DNA from: Sanguibacter keddieii DSM 10542
GTDB lineage: Bacteria; Actinomycetota; Actinomycetes; Actinomycetales; Cellulomonadaceae
Length of the DNA: 64,000 nt
Assembly (NCBI RefSeq): GCF_000024925.1
Contig: NC_013521.1
Span: forward strand, 1,798,001-1,862,000
Direction: 5' to 3'
The notes below the pieces were generated by a model. It saw only the letters and a list, made by a program, of their open reading frames with translations, was not told the DNA's origin and did not search any database. The position numbers and the translations under genes are program-made. Positions 9,148-16,816 of the stretch are shown here, piece by piece; the stretch's first letter is position 1, and each line of letters starts with the position of its first letter.

Positions 9148-9164
9148 TAGTCTTGTCACAAGAC
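9148..9164 (+). promoter_or_regulatory. Promoter with overlapping palindrome upstream of the DUF3710 operon
   Basis: A -10-like TAGTCT (9148-9153) is fused to the inverted repeat GTCTTGTCACAAGAC (9150-9164, 6-bp arms, 3-nt centre). The palindrome covers the presumed transcription start, a classical repressor position. The GTG of the next gene is about 90 nt downstream. Confidence 0.5.
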
Positions 9165-9256
9165 GGTCACGGCGGACCATCCTCGTGCTGGCCGGGAGGC
9201 CGGCGCACCGCCGTGCCACGTGCGCTGCACGTGCACCCACCGAAGGAGACGAACCA

Positions 9257-10003
9257 GTGGCTCTGTTCCGACGCGGACCCAAGGGGACCGGTGCGAGCGC
9301 ACCCGCCCCGGGGACCGAGACCGACTCCGCCGAGGCGCAGGACGGTGCCGAGACGACCTCCGAGGCAGGCTCGTCCGACACGGTGACCGACGCTGCCGGT
9401 GCAGAGGGGCCCTTCGACGTCTCCGACGTCCCCGAGCTCGGCGCGCGCGTCGACCTCGGCGCGATCCGGGTGCCTGGTGTCAGCGGCATGGAGCTGCGCA
9501 TGGAGGTCGACCAGAAGACCAACCGGGTGACCGGGGCCGGGCTCTCCGTCGAGGGTTCCGCGCTGCAGGTCCAGGCCTTCGCGGCGCCGCGCACCGACGG
9601 CATCTGGGACGAGATCCGCGCCGAGATCGCCGAGTCGATCGTCAAGCAGGGTGGCTCCGTCGACGACGTCCCCGGGCCTTTCGGGCGCGAGCTCCTCGCC
9701 CGCCTGCCCGCGCGGACGGCCGACGGCCGCACCGGTCACCGCCCGGCGCGCTTCATCGGGCACGACGGCCCGCGCTGGTTCCTCCGCGGCGTCATCAGCG
9801 GCAAGGCGGCGGTGGACGTCGAGGAGGCCAAGACCCTCGAGTCGCTCTTCCGGCAGATCGTCGTGGTGCGCGGTGACGACGCCCGCCCCCCGCGCGACCT
9901 CCTCTCGCTCACGCTGCCCGGCAAGCGCCCCGCCGAGCCCGTCGTGGCGCCCCCCACCTTCGACCCGCTGACCCGCGGTCCCGAGATCACCGAGATCCGC
10001 TGA
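9257..10003 (+). CDS. DUF3710 family protein
   Basis: 248 aa from GTG 9257, preceded by GAAGGAGA at proper SD distance. A basic N-terminus (ALFRRGPKG), an acidic Thr/Ser-rich linker to about residue 60, then a globular DUF3710 domain with the conserved MELRMEVDQK and RPARFIGHDGPRWFLRG segments. Actinobacteria-specific; function unknown. The stop overlaps the next start (TGATG), so it is coupled with the OB-fold and DUF3159 genes. The same trio follows dut in M. tuberculosis. Confidence 0.85.
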   Translation: MALFRRGPKGTGASAPAPGTETDSAEAQDGAETTSEAGSSDTVTDAAGAEGPFDVSDVPELGARVDLGAIRVPGVSGMELRMEVDQKTNRVTGAGLSVEGSALQVQAFAAPRTDGIWDEIRAEIAESIVKQGGSVDDVPGPFGRELLARLPARTADGRTGHRPARFIGHDGPRWFLRGVISGKAAVDVEEAKTLESLFRQIVVVRGDDARPPRDLLSLTLPGKRPAEPVVAPPTFDPLTRGPEITEIR

Positions 10004-10371
10004 TGAGCCTGCGCACCGCGCTGCGCTCGGCGCTCGCCTCGCAGGAGGAGATCGCCGCGGTCGAGGAGCGGACCGACTCGTCGGCCCAGGCGGGCTGCAT
10101 CGCCGCCGCGACCGCGGGCGACCGCGAGCAGGTGGTGCTCTCGGGCGTCATCCGCTCGGTCGTGCTGCGCCCCCGGCAGGGTGTCCCCGCGCTGGAGGCC
10201 GAGCTGTACGACGGCTCCGCGTCGATCGACCTCGTGTGGCTCGGGCGCCGGCGCATCGCCGGGATCGAGCCGGGCCGTCGTGCCCGGGTCGAGGGTCTCG
10301 TGTGCCAGATGGGCGGTCGCGCGACCATCTTCAACCCGCGCTACGAGCTCCGGGCGCGGCCCGGTGAGTAG
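10003..10371 (+). CDS. OB-fold nucleic acid-binding domain protein
   Basis: 122 aa; ATG overlaps the preceding TGA. Residues about 45-115 form an OB-fold (VVLSGVIRSVVLRPR, ASIDLVWLGRRRIAGIEPGR, ARVEGLVC), resembling RecG/tRNA-synthetase-type anticodon-binding folds. Probably binds single-stranded nucleic acid; partner unknown. It overlaps the GTG of the DUF3159 gene by 8 nt (10364-10371), indicating translational coupling. Confidence 0.8.
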   Translation: MSLRTALRSALASQEEIAAVEERTDSSAQAGCIAAATAGDREQVVLSGVIRSVVLRPRQGVPALEAELYDGSASIDLVWLGRRRIAGIEPGRRARVEGLVCQMGGRATIFNPRYELRARPGE

Positions 10372-11233
10372 CGCGGAGCAGCCGCCCGCGACGCCTGGAC
10401 CCCAGGGAGCAGAGCCTGCCCGCAAGGGTTCGGGGATGCGTTCGCTGGCCTCGGAGGAGTTCTCGATCGCCGACTCGGTGGGTGGCCCCCGCGGCGTCGT
10501 CGAGACGATGGCCCCGGGCCTGGTGTTCGTCGTCGTGTTCGTCGTGACCAACGAGCTCATGCCCCCGCTCGTCGCCTCCCTCGCGGTCGCGGTCGCCGCG
10601 GTCGTCGCGCGCCTCGTGCAGCGCACGCCCGTGACGCAGGCCTTCGGCGGGCTCTTCGGCGTCGCGATCGGCGTGTTCTGGGCGTGGCGCTCGGGTGACG
10701 CCACGCAGTACTTCGCCTACGGGCTGTGGACCAACGGCGCGTACCTCGTCGCCATGCTGATCTCTGTCGCCGTCTCCTGGCCGCTCGTCGGCGTGGTCGT
10801 CGAGGCGCTCCGCGGCGGCTTCGGTGCGCAGCCGTCGTCGGCGGCGGCCCGCAGCACGACCGCCGACGCTCGGCAGGAGCCGCTCGCTCCCGGCGTCGAC
10901 GCGACCGTCCTGGACGCGACCGGCAGGGGAGAGGTCCCGGCGGACGGTCCTGCCGCTGGCTCGGACGTCGTCGAGCCCGCGCCTGCCGCAGCTCCGGCCT
11001 TCTCGACCGCCTGGCGCAAGGACCGTGCGCTGATGCGCCGCTACCAGCTGGCCACGTGGCTGTGGATCGGCATGTTCGCGGCGCGCCTCGCGGTGCAGGT
11101 CCCGCTCTACCTCAGCTCGTCGGTGGGATGGCTGGGAACGGCTCGTCTCGTGATGGGGATCCCGCTGTGGGGTCTGGTGCTGTGGGGGACGTGGATCCTG
11201 GTCCGTCGGCCATCAGCGCCTGCAGGTCGCTGA
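10364..11233 (+). CDS. DUF3159 integral membrane protein
   Basis: 289 aa from GTG 10364, overlapping the end of the OB-fold gene. Membrane segments near 50-70, 75-90, 98-112, 125-150 and two at the C-terminus (240-285), separated by an Ala/Pro-rich acidic linker at about 160-225. The family is restricted to actinobacteria; structural similarity to intracellular septation/YciB-like proteins has been suggested, but function is unknown. Its last 122 bp overlap the 3' end of ceoC on the opposite strand. Confidence 0.8.
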   Translation: MSSAEQPPATPGPQGAEPARKGSGMRSLASEEFSIADSVGGPRGVVETMAPGLVFVVVFVVTNELMPPLVASLAVAVAAVVARLVQRTPVTQAFGGLFGVAIGVFWAWRSGDATQYFAYGLWTNGAYLVAMLISVAVSWPLVGVVVEALRGGFGAQPSSAAARSTTADARQEPLAPGVDATVLDATGRGEVPADGPAAGSDVVEPAPAAAPAFSTAWRKDRALMRRYQLATWLWIGMFAARLAVQVPLYLSSSVGWLGTARLVMGIPLWGLVLWGTWILVRRPSAPAGR

Positions 11234-11861
11234 GCGAGGACTCCTGGCCGGTGACGATGAGCAGCTCGTCGCCGGCCTCGAGGGTGTCGTCGGGCGACGG
11301 TGCGATCGGCAGGGTGCCGCGCACGATCGCCGCGAGCACGGTGTCCTTCGGCCAGCTGATGTCGCCGATGCGCTGACCTGACAGGGGCGAGGTCGGCGGC
11401 AGGGTGATCTCGAGGATGTCGGCACCCGACTGGTGGAAGGTGAAGATCTTCACCAGGTCGCCGACGGCCACGGCCTCCTCGACCATCGCCGTCATGATGC
11501 GCGGGGTCGACACCGCCACGTCGACGCCCCAGGACTCGTCGAACATCCACTCGTTCTTCGGATTGTTGACGCGCGCGACGGTGCGCGGGACGCCGAACTC
11601 GGTCTTCGCGAGCAGCGAGATCACGAGGTTCGCCTTGTCGTCCCCGGTCGCCGCGACGATGACGTCGCACTCGTCGACCTTGGCCTCGGTGAGGGTGGGC
11701 AGCTCGCAGGCGTCCGCGAGCAGCCACTCGGCGTCGGGCACCTGCGCGACGCGCATCGACGTCGGCTGGTGGTCGATGATCGTCACCTCGTGATCGTTGG
11801 CGAGGAGCTCTCGGGCGATCGAGCGACCGACCGACCCGGCTCCCGCGACGACGACGCGCAT
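11112..11861 (-). CDS. ceoC: Potassium transport regulator TrkA/CeoC (RCK domains)
   Basis: 249 aa. The N-terminal Rossmann RCK_N domain begins with the nucleotide-binding GAGSVGRSIA motif and a strand-ending acidic residue in TIIDHQP. A RCK_C (TrkA_C) domain follows at about 135-215 (LVKIFTFHQSGADILEITL to GDELLIVTG). The last about 30 residues are Pro/Ser-rich and encoded within the 3' end of the DUF3159 gene. The family senses NAD(H) or ATP and gates potassium uptake. The start overlaps the ceoB stop (TGATG), so the two subunits are co-translated. In the ceoB-ceoC order of mycobacteria. Confidence 0.88.
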   Translation of the reverse strand: MRVVVAGAGSVGRSIARELLANDHEVTIIDHQPTSMRVAQVPDAEWLLADACELPTLTEAKVDECDVIVAATGDDKANLVISLLAKTEFGVPRTVARVNNPKNEWMFDESWGVDVAVSTPRIMTAMVEEAVAVGDLVKIFTFHQSGADILEITLPPTSPLSGQRIGDISWPKDTVLAAIVRGTLPIAPSPDDTLEAGDELLIVTGQESSLSDLQALMADGPGSTSPTAPDPTAGSPSRDEPFPAIPPTS

Positions 11862-12526
11862 CAGGCCTCCAGCTGTGGTGCGTGGGTGAGGATGCGCTCC
11901 ATCGTGGAGGACGCGTCCGTGTGGACCAGCACGTGCAGGATGTCGTTCTCCTGCAGCACGGTCTCGGGGTGCACGATGAGCCCGTCGCCGTAGCGGGTGA
12001 CGAAGGCCGACTTCGCGCCGCTCGCCTCGTCGATCGCCCGGATCGACCGGCCGTACCAGCCCGGGTGGACGTCCACCTGGGCGAGACGGATCTGGCCGGA
12101 GGGGTCGCGGTACTCGTCGGTCGCCCCCATGGGGAGCATGCGGCGGAGCATCTGGTCGGCGGTCCACCGGACCGTCGCGACCGTCGAGATGCCCAGGCGC
12201 TGGTAGATCTCGGCGCGGTGCGGGTCGTAGATCCGGGCGACGACGTTCTCGATGCCGTAGGTCTCACGGACCACGCGGGCGGCGAGGATGTTCGAGTTGT
12301 CGCCGTCCGACACCGCGGCGAAGCCGAAGGTGTCGTCGATGCCCGCCTGGTGCAGGGTGTCCCGGTCGAAGCCGAGCCCTGTCACCTTCTTGCCGCCGAA
12401 GTCGGCGTTCAGCCGACGGAACGCCTCGGCGTTCTGGTCGATGACCGCGACGGAGTGGCCGTAGCTCTCGAGCGACTGGGCCAGAGTGGCGCCGACGCGC
12501 CCACATCCCATGATGACGAAGTGCAC
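11861..12526 (-). CDS. ceoB: Potassium transport regulator TrkA/CeoB (RCK domains)
   Basis: 221 aa. RCK_N starts with IMGCGRVGATLAQSL and has the ribose-binding VIDQN; RCK_C spans about 140-215. Partner of CeoC; both are cytoplasmic regulators of a potassium channel or transporter, most likely the KimA-like transporter encoded divergently. The GTG start is 8 nt after TAGCGT (complement 12540-12535), so a leaderless transcript is likely. The divergent permease gene has the same arrangement, with only 114 bp between the two starts. Confidence 0.88.
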   Translation of the reverse strand: MHFVIMGCGRVGATLAQSLESYGHSVAVIDQNAEAFRRLNADFGGKKVTGLGFDRDTLHQAGIDDTFGFAAVSDGDNSNILAARVVRETYGIENVVARIYDPHRAEIYQRLGISTVATVRWTADQMLRRMLPMGATDEYRDPSGQIRLAQVDVHPGWYGRSIRAIDEASGAKSAFVTRYGDGLIVHPETVLQENDILHVLVHTDASSTMERILTHAPQLEA

Positions 12527-12640
12527 AAGCCGGAACGCTACTCCAGGTTCGGGCCCGCCGGTACCGCTGCGCAGGTGCCGCCAGATCTGGATGCTCGCGA
12601 ACGCCCCGAGAAGGGCGAAGTGGGCCTAGCATTGCTCAAC
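12527..12640. promoter_or_regulatory. Divergent ceoB / permease promoter region
   Basis: 114 bp with a -10-like hexamer at each end: TAGCGT (complement 12535-12540) for ceoB and TAGCAT (12627-12632) for the permease, each 8 nt from a GTG start. No room remains for a ydaO-type c-di-AMP riboswitch or other long leader. Confidence 0.5.
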
Positions 12641-14650
12641 GTGTCGGACATTGCTGATGCCGCCAAGCGGCTCCTCCTCGGACGTCCCGTCCGCAGCGAG
12701 AACCTGGGGCATACCCTCCTGCCGAAGCGCATCGCGCTGCCGGTCTTCGCCTCGGACGCGCTCTCGTCCGTCGCCTACGCACCCGACGAGATCCTGCTGA
12801 CGCTCGCCGTCGCCGGGTTCACCGCCACGACCATCTCCCCGTGGGTCGGTCTGGCCGTCGTCGTCGTGCTCCTCACGGTCGTCGCGTCGTACCGGCAGAA
12901 CGTGCACGCCTACCCCTCGGGCGGCGGTGACTACGAGGTCGCCACCAAGAACCTCGGGCCCAGCGCCGGCGTCGGTGTCGCGAGCGCGCTCATGGTCGAC
13001 TACGTGCTCACCGTCGCGGTGTCCATCTCCTCGGGCGCCCAGTACGCGGCGAGCGCCATACCGGCGCTGCGCGACCACGAGACGACCTTCGCGATCGTGC
13101 TCGTCATGCTGCTGACCCTCGTGAACCTGCGCGGTGTCAAGGAGTCTGGACGGTTCTTCGCGATACCGGTGTACCTGTTCATGTTCGCCATCGGTGTCAC
13201 GGCGGTCGTCGGGTTCCTGCGCCACCTCACCGGGAACCTGCCGATGGCGGAGAGCGCGGGCTTCGAGCTCGTGGTGCAGCCCGGGTTCGACGAGGGACTC
13301 ATGGGTCTGGCGGGCGCGTTCCTCATCGCGCGCGCCTTCGCCTCCGGCTGTGCGGCCCTCACCGGGGTCGAGGCCATCAGCAACGGCGTGCCCGCGTTCC
13401 AGAAGCCCAAGTCCAAGAACGCCGCGACGACGCTGGCGCTGCTGGGTGGCATCTCTGCGCTGATGATCCTCGTGATCCTGTTCCTCGCTCGGCTCACCGG
13501 CGTGCACTACGCCGAGAACCCGCACGAGCAGCTGACGTCGGGTGGCCAGGCGCTGCCCGTCGACTACGTGCAGCACCCGGTCATCGGGCAGCTCGCCGAG
13601 GCCGTGTTCCAGGGTGTGCCGGTGGCGTTCTACATCGTGTCGGCGGTGACCGGGCTGATCCTGGTGCTCGCGGCGAACACGGCGTTCAACGGGTTCCCGG
13701 TCCTCGGGTCGATCCTCGCCAAGGACGGCTACCTGCCGCGGCAGCTCCACACCCGTGGTGACCGGCTCGCCTTCTCCAACGGCATCCTCACCCTCGCGGC
13801 CGGTGCGATCATCCTCATCTGGGCCTTCGACGCCGAGGTCACGCGCCTCATCCAGCTGTACATCGTCGGGGTGTTCGTGTCGTTCACCCTGTCCCAGCTG
13901 GGCATGGTCCGGCACTGGACGGGCAAGCTGCGGACCGAGACCGACCCCAAGGTGCGGTCGCAGATGACCCGCTCACGGGTCGTCAACTCGATCGGCTTCG
14001 CGATGACCGGGACGGTGCTGGTCATCGTCCTGCTCACCAAGTTCACGCACGGCGCGTGGATCGCGCTCCTGGCGATGGGCGGTGTGTTCGTCCTCATGAA
14101 GTCCATCCGCAAGCACTACGACTCCGTCTCGGAGGAGATCGAGCTGGGCGACGACGCGTCGGCCGCCCGGGCCCTGCCGAGCCGGGTGCACGCGATCGTC
14201 CTCGTGTCGAAGCTGCACAAGCCGACGATGCGGGCCATCGCCTACGCCCGCGCGTCGCGGCCCAACACCCTCGAGGCGCTCACGGTCGGTGTCGACAGCG
14301 AGGACGTCGAGAGGCTCACCGCCCAGTGGGAGAGCCTCGACATCCCCGTGCCGCTGCGCGTGCTCGACTCCCCGTTCCGCGAGATCACCCGACCGATCCT
14401 CGGGTACGTCCGGTCGGTGCGCCGCGAGAGCCCGCGCGACCTGGTGGTGGTCTACATCCCGGAGTACGTGGTCGGGCACTGGTGGGAGCAGCTGCTCCAC
14501 AACCAGAGCGCGCTGCGCCTCAAGGGCCGCCTGCTGTTCACCCCCGGCGTGGTCGTGGCGTCCGTGCCGTGGCAGCTGTCGTCGACGCAGGGGCAGACCG
14601 GGCTCGAGGGCACCGGCTACTCGGCGAAGAACCGGCGGGTCGGGTACTAG
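12641..14650 (+). CDS. APC-superfamily permease, probable KimA-type potassium importer
   Basis: 669 aa with about 12 transmembrane helices in the first 470 residues (for example PWVGLAVVVVLLTVVASYRQ, VGVASALMVDYVLTVAVSIS) and a cytosolic C-terminal domain (about 480-660). The first helices carry the family features DALSSVAYAPDE and YPSGGGDYEVA. Length and the DUF-like tail fit Bacillus KimA (YdaO), a proton-coupled potassium importer. Divergent TrkA-type regulators strengthen a potassium role. Other APC members transport amino acids, so the substrate is an inference. GTG start 8 nt after TAGCAT. The 197-bp gap downstream is GC-rich with imperfect GTGCTGAG repeats and holds nothing else recognisable. 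Confidence 0.8.
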   Translation: MSDIADAAKRLLLGRPVRSENLGHTLLPKRIALPVFASDALSSVAYAPDEILLTLAVAGFTATTISPWVGLAVVVVLLTVVASYRQNVHAYPSGGGDYEVATKNLGPSAGVGVASALMVDYVLTVAVSISSGAQYAASAIPALRDHETTFAIVLVMLLTLVNLRGVKESGRFFAIPVYLFMFAIGVTAVVGFLRHLTGNLPMAESAGFELVVQPGFDEGLMGLAGAFLIARAFASGCAALTGVEAISNGVPAFQKPKSKNAATTLALLGGISALMILVILFLARLTGVHYAENPHEQLTSGGQALPVDYVQHPVIGQLAEAVFQGVPVAFYIVSAVTGLILVLAANTAFNGFPVLGSILAKDGYLPRQLHTRGDRLAFSNGILTLAAGAIILIWAFDAEVTRLIQLYIVGVFVSFTLSQLGMVRHWTGKLRTETDPKVRSQMTRSRVVNSIGFAMTGTVLVIVLLTKFTHGAWIALLAMGGVFVLMKSIRKHYDSVSEEIELGDDASAARALPSRVHAIVLVSKLHKPTMRAIAYARASRPNTLEALTVGVDSEDVERLTAQWESLDIPVPLRVLDSPFREITRPILGYVRSVRRESPRDLVVVYIPEYVVGHWWEQLLHNQSALRLKGRLLFTPGVVVASVPWQLSSTQGQTGLEGTGYSAKNRRVGY

Positions 14651-14847
14651 GGCTGGGCTCGCGGTCCCGGTCCCGGTCTGGGGCGAGGCGCGGGCGCGGT
14701 TCGGTGCTGGGCGTAGTGCTGAGGGCGCTGGCTGCTGAGGGTGCTCGAAGGCGAGGTGCTGAGTGCTGAGGTGCGGGCGACGTAGCAGCGGTGTCTCTCG
14801 TTCCGGCACCCGAGAGGGATGTCAGTGGGTATCGGTAGATTCATCTC

Positions 14848-16620
14848 ATGACGACCGAAACGCCTGAACCGACCGGACGGGATGCCGGTGTGCTTGCTGC
14901 GCCTGGCCCGTCGGAGGTAGCGGGCTCCGGCGTTCCCTGGACGATGACGCCGGCTGAGGCGGGCGAGGGGTTGGCCGTGCTGGTCGACGCGGTCGTGGCG
15001 ATCGAGGCTGAGATCGCGGCGCTGTCGGCGCGTCGAGCGGCACTGGTCGACCGCGCTCGGCGGTGGTCACGAGAGGCTACCGACGCCGTCGCTCGGGGCC
15101 GTGGTGAGGACAGGGCACCGTTCCTGGACCATCGCCTGGCCGAGCGGTCCCTGGTCTCTGAGATCGCGTGCGCACTGCGCCTGCCTGAACGTTCAGCCGG
15201 GGCCCTGCTGATCGAGTCGCAGGCCCTCGTGCACGAGCACCCCGCCACGATGGCCGCGCTGCGCGAGGGCGTGGTGTCCTACCGGCGCGCGCAGACGCTC
15301 CTCGACGCCACCATGGGCCTGGACGAACCATCAGTCCTCGAGCTGGACGCACTGCTGGCCCAGAAGGCCCTGACGTTGACGGTCTCTCGCCTCAAGACGG
15401 TCGCCCGGCGTGAGCGTGAGCGCCGCGACTCCCGTCCGCTGGTCGAGCGCCACCAGGTCGCAGCCCAAGACCGACACGTCGAGCTGCACCCGTGCGGAGA
15501 CGGCATGGCGTGGCTGCACCACCTCCTCCCCGCGGTCCAGGCCACCGCGATCTTCCACCGGTTGACCGACATCGCGACGGCGGTCCAAGGCCCCGACGAG
15601 CCCCGCACCTTGGCCCAGCTGCGCGCCGACGCCAGCGTCGACCCGCTCCTCGACGACGACGCACGGGCGGCCTTGATGGCTGCACCCTGCGACGCCGAAC
15701 AGCCACCGGCAGGTGAGACCCCCACGGGCGGCTCGGGCAAGAGCGCAAGCGCCAGCACCGGCACCGGCACCGGCACCGGCAGGATGATCGACAGCAGCGC
15801 CGTGGGCACCGCCGTCATGGCTGACACCGCGGACCACCACACCGCCGGAGGGCCGACTCAGTCCATCGCGGGCATCGCCGACCGCGTCTCCCTCGGTGGC
15901 ATCAAGCCCCAGGTCGCGGTCACCATCCCCGTCATGACCCTGCTCGGTCACTCCGACGAGCCCGGCGACCTGGCCGGACACGGCCCGATCGACGCCCACA
16001 CCGCGAGGCGCCTCGCCGCCCAGGCGCCGAGCTTCCTGCGGATCCTGACCCACCCCGAGACCGGCACCGTCCTGTCCGTAGGCCGCGACCGCTACGCCGT
16101 CCCCGCAGACCTCAAGTCCTGGCTGCGCATCCGCGACGAGACCTGCCGATTCCCCGGATGCTCACGCAGAGCCCAACGCTGCGACATCGACCACATCAAG
16201 GACTGGGCCCACGGAGGAACCACCGACCACCACAACCTCATCCACCTGTGCCGCAACCACCACCGTTTGAAGCACACCACCAGCTGGACCGTCCGCACCG
16301 AACCACCAGGTGTCGGGACCGGGCCGCCGGGCACGGGCAGCCGGACGCCCGGCGGTTCGTCGACCGGTCCGCCCGCGAGGAAGGCGACCAGCCCACCTGA
16401 CGGGCCCTCGTCAGGCCGGGACTCACCTCACCGCGCCCGAGCGCACGACGGCGTTGCCCCCTCCGCCGACATCGTGCACTGGACCGCGCCCTCAGGGCGG
16501 ACCTACCTCGACCATGCCGCCACGACGATCACGCAGGACCAGGGGAGGACGGCTGACGAGCGCGGGCGTGCCCCGGCTGGAGGTGACCCGTCTCCGTTCC
16601 CCGACGAGCCGCCGTTCTGA
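14848..16620 (+). CDS. DUF222 / HNH endonuclease domain protein (13E12-repeat type)
   Basis: 590 aa. A helical DUF222 domain occupies about 30-260, with a low-complexity linker (Thr-Gly repeats from a fourfold ACCGGC hexamer near 15755). A C-terminal HNH nuclease motif starts at C433: CRFPGCSRRAQRCDIDHIKD, then HNLIHLCRNHH with the metal and catalytic His residues. A variable Pro/Gly-rich tail follows. These proteins are abundant, multi-copy and fast-evolving in actinobacteria; their biological role is not established. The ATG is 6 nt after TAGATT (14836-14841), suggesting leaderless mRNA. It interrupts a block otherwise collinear with mycobacteria, so it is probably a later insertion. Confidence 0.85.
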   Translation: MTTETPEPTGRDAGVLAAPGPSEVAGSGVPWTMTPAEAGEGLAVLVDAVVAIEAEIAALSARRAALVDRARRWSREATDAVARGRGEDRAPFLDHRLAERSLVSEIACALRLPERSAGALLIESQALVHEHPATMAALREGVVSYRRAQTLLDATMGLDEPSVLELDALLAQKALTLTVSRLKTVARRERERRDSRPLVERHQVAAQDRHVELHPCGDGMAWLHHLLPAVQATAIFHRLTDIATAVQGPDEPRTLAQLRADASVDPLLDDDARAALMAAPCDAEQPPAGETPTGGSGKSASASTGTGTGTGRMIDSSAVGTAVMADTADHHTAGGPTQSIAGIADRVSLGGIKPQVAVTIPVMTLLGHSDEPGDLAGHGPIDAHTARRLAAQAPSFLRILTHPETGTVLSVGRDRYAVPADLKSWLRIRDETCRFPGCSRRAQRCDIDHIKDWAHGGTTDHHNLIHLCRNHHRLKHTTSWTVRTEPPGVGTGPPGTGSRTPGGSSTGPPARKATSPPDGPSSGRDSPHRARAHDGVAPSADIVHWTAPSGRTYLDHAATTITQDQGRTADERGRAPAGGDPSPFPDEPPF

Positions 16621-16659
16621 GCCCAGGCCCGGACGGGGCGTCTGAGCCCGGGCTCCGCC

Positions 16660-16754
16660 GGTCCGCCGCCCCTCGGCCGGTCCGCCGCCCCTCGGCCGGT
16701 CCGCCGGCCCTCGGCCGGTCCGCCGGCCCTCGGCCGGTTCGCCGGCCCTCGGCG
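16660..16754. repeat. Tandem repeat, 19 bp x 5
   Basis: Five head-to-tail copies of GGTCCGCCGCCCCTCGGCC (starts 16660, 16679, 16698, 16717, 16736), the last truncated by one base. Later copies carry CCGGCCC in place of CCGCCCC. The array sits between the HNH gene stop and the promoter of the RNA methyltransferase gene. Confidence 0.92.
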
Positions 16755-16816
16755 TGGTGCCGGACGCCACGGTGGTTCTGGTGACCCACGCACCGGCGGC
16801 CTGGGATACTGGTCTG

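Noticed and set aside
12527-12640. Possible c-di-AMP (ydaO-type) riboswitch ahead of the KimA-like gene
   Set aside because: The leader is absent: the start codon follows the -10 box by 8 nt and the whole divergent region is 114 bp without the aptamer's conserved segments.
16660-16754. CRISPR-like array
   Set aside because: Copies are contiguous with no spacers; it is a simple tandem repeat. The same applies to 19751-19822.
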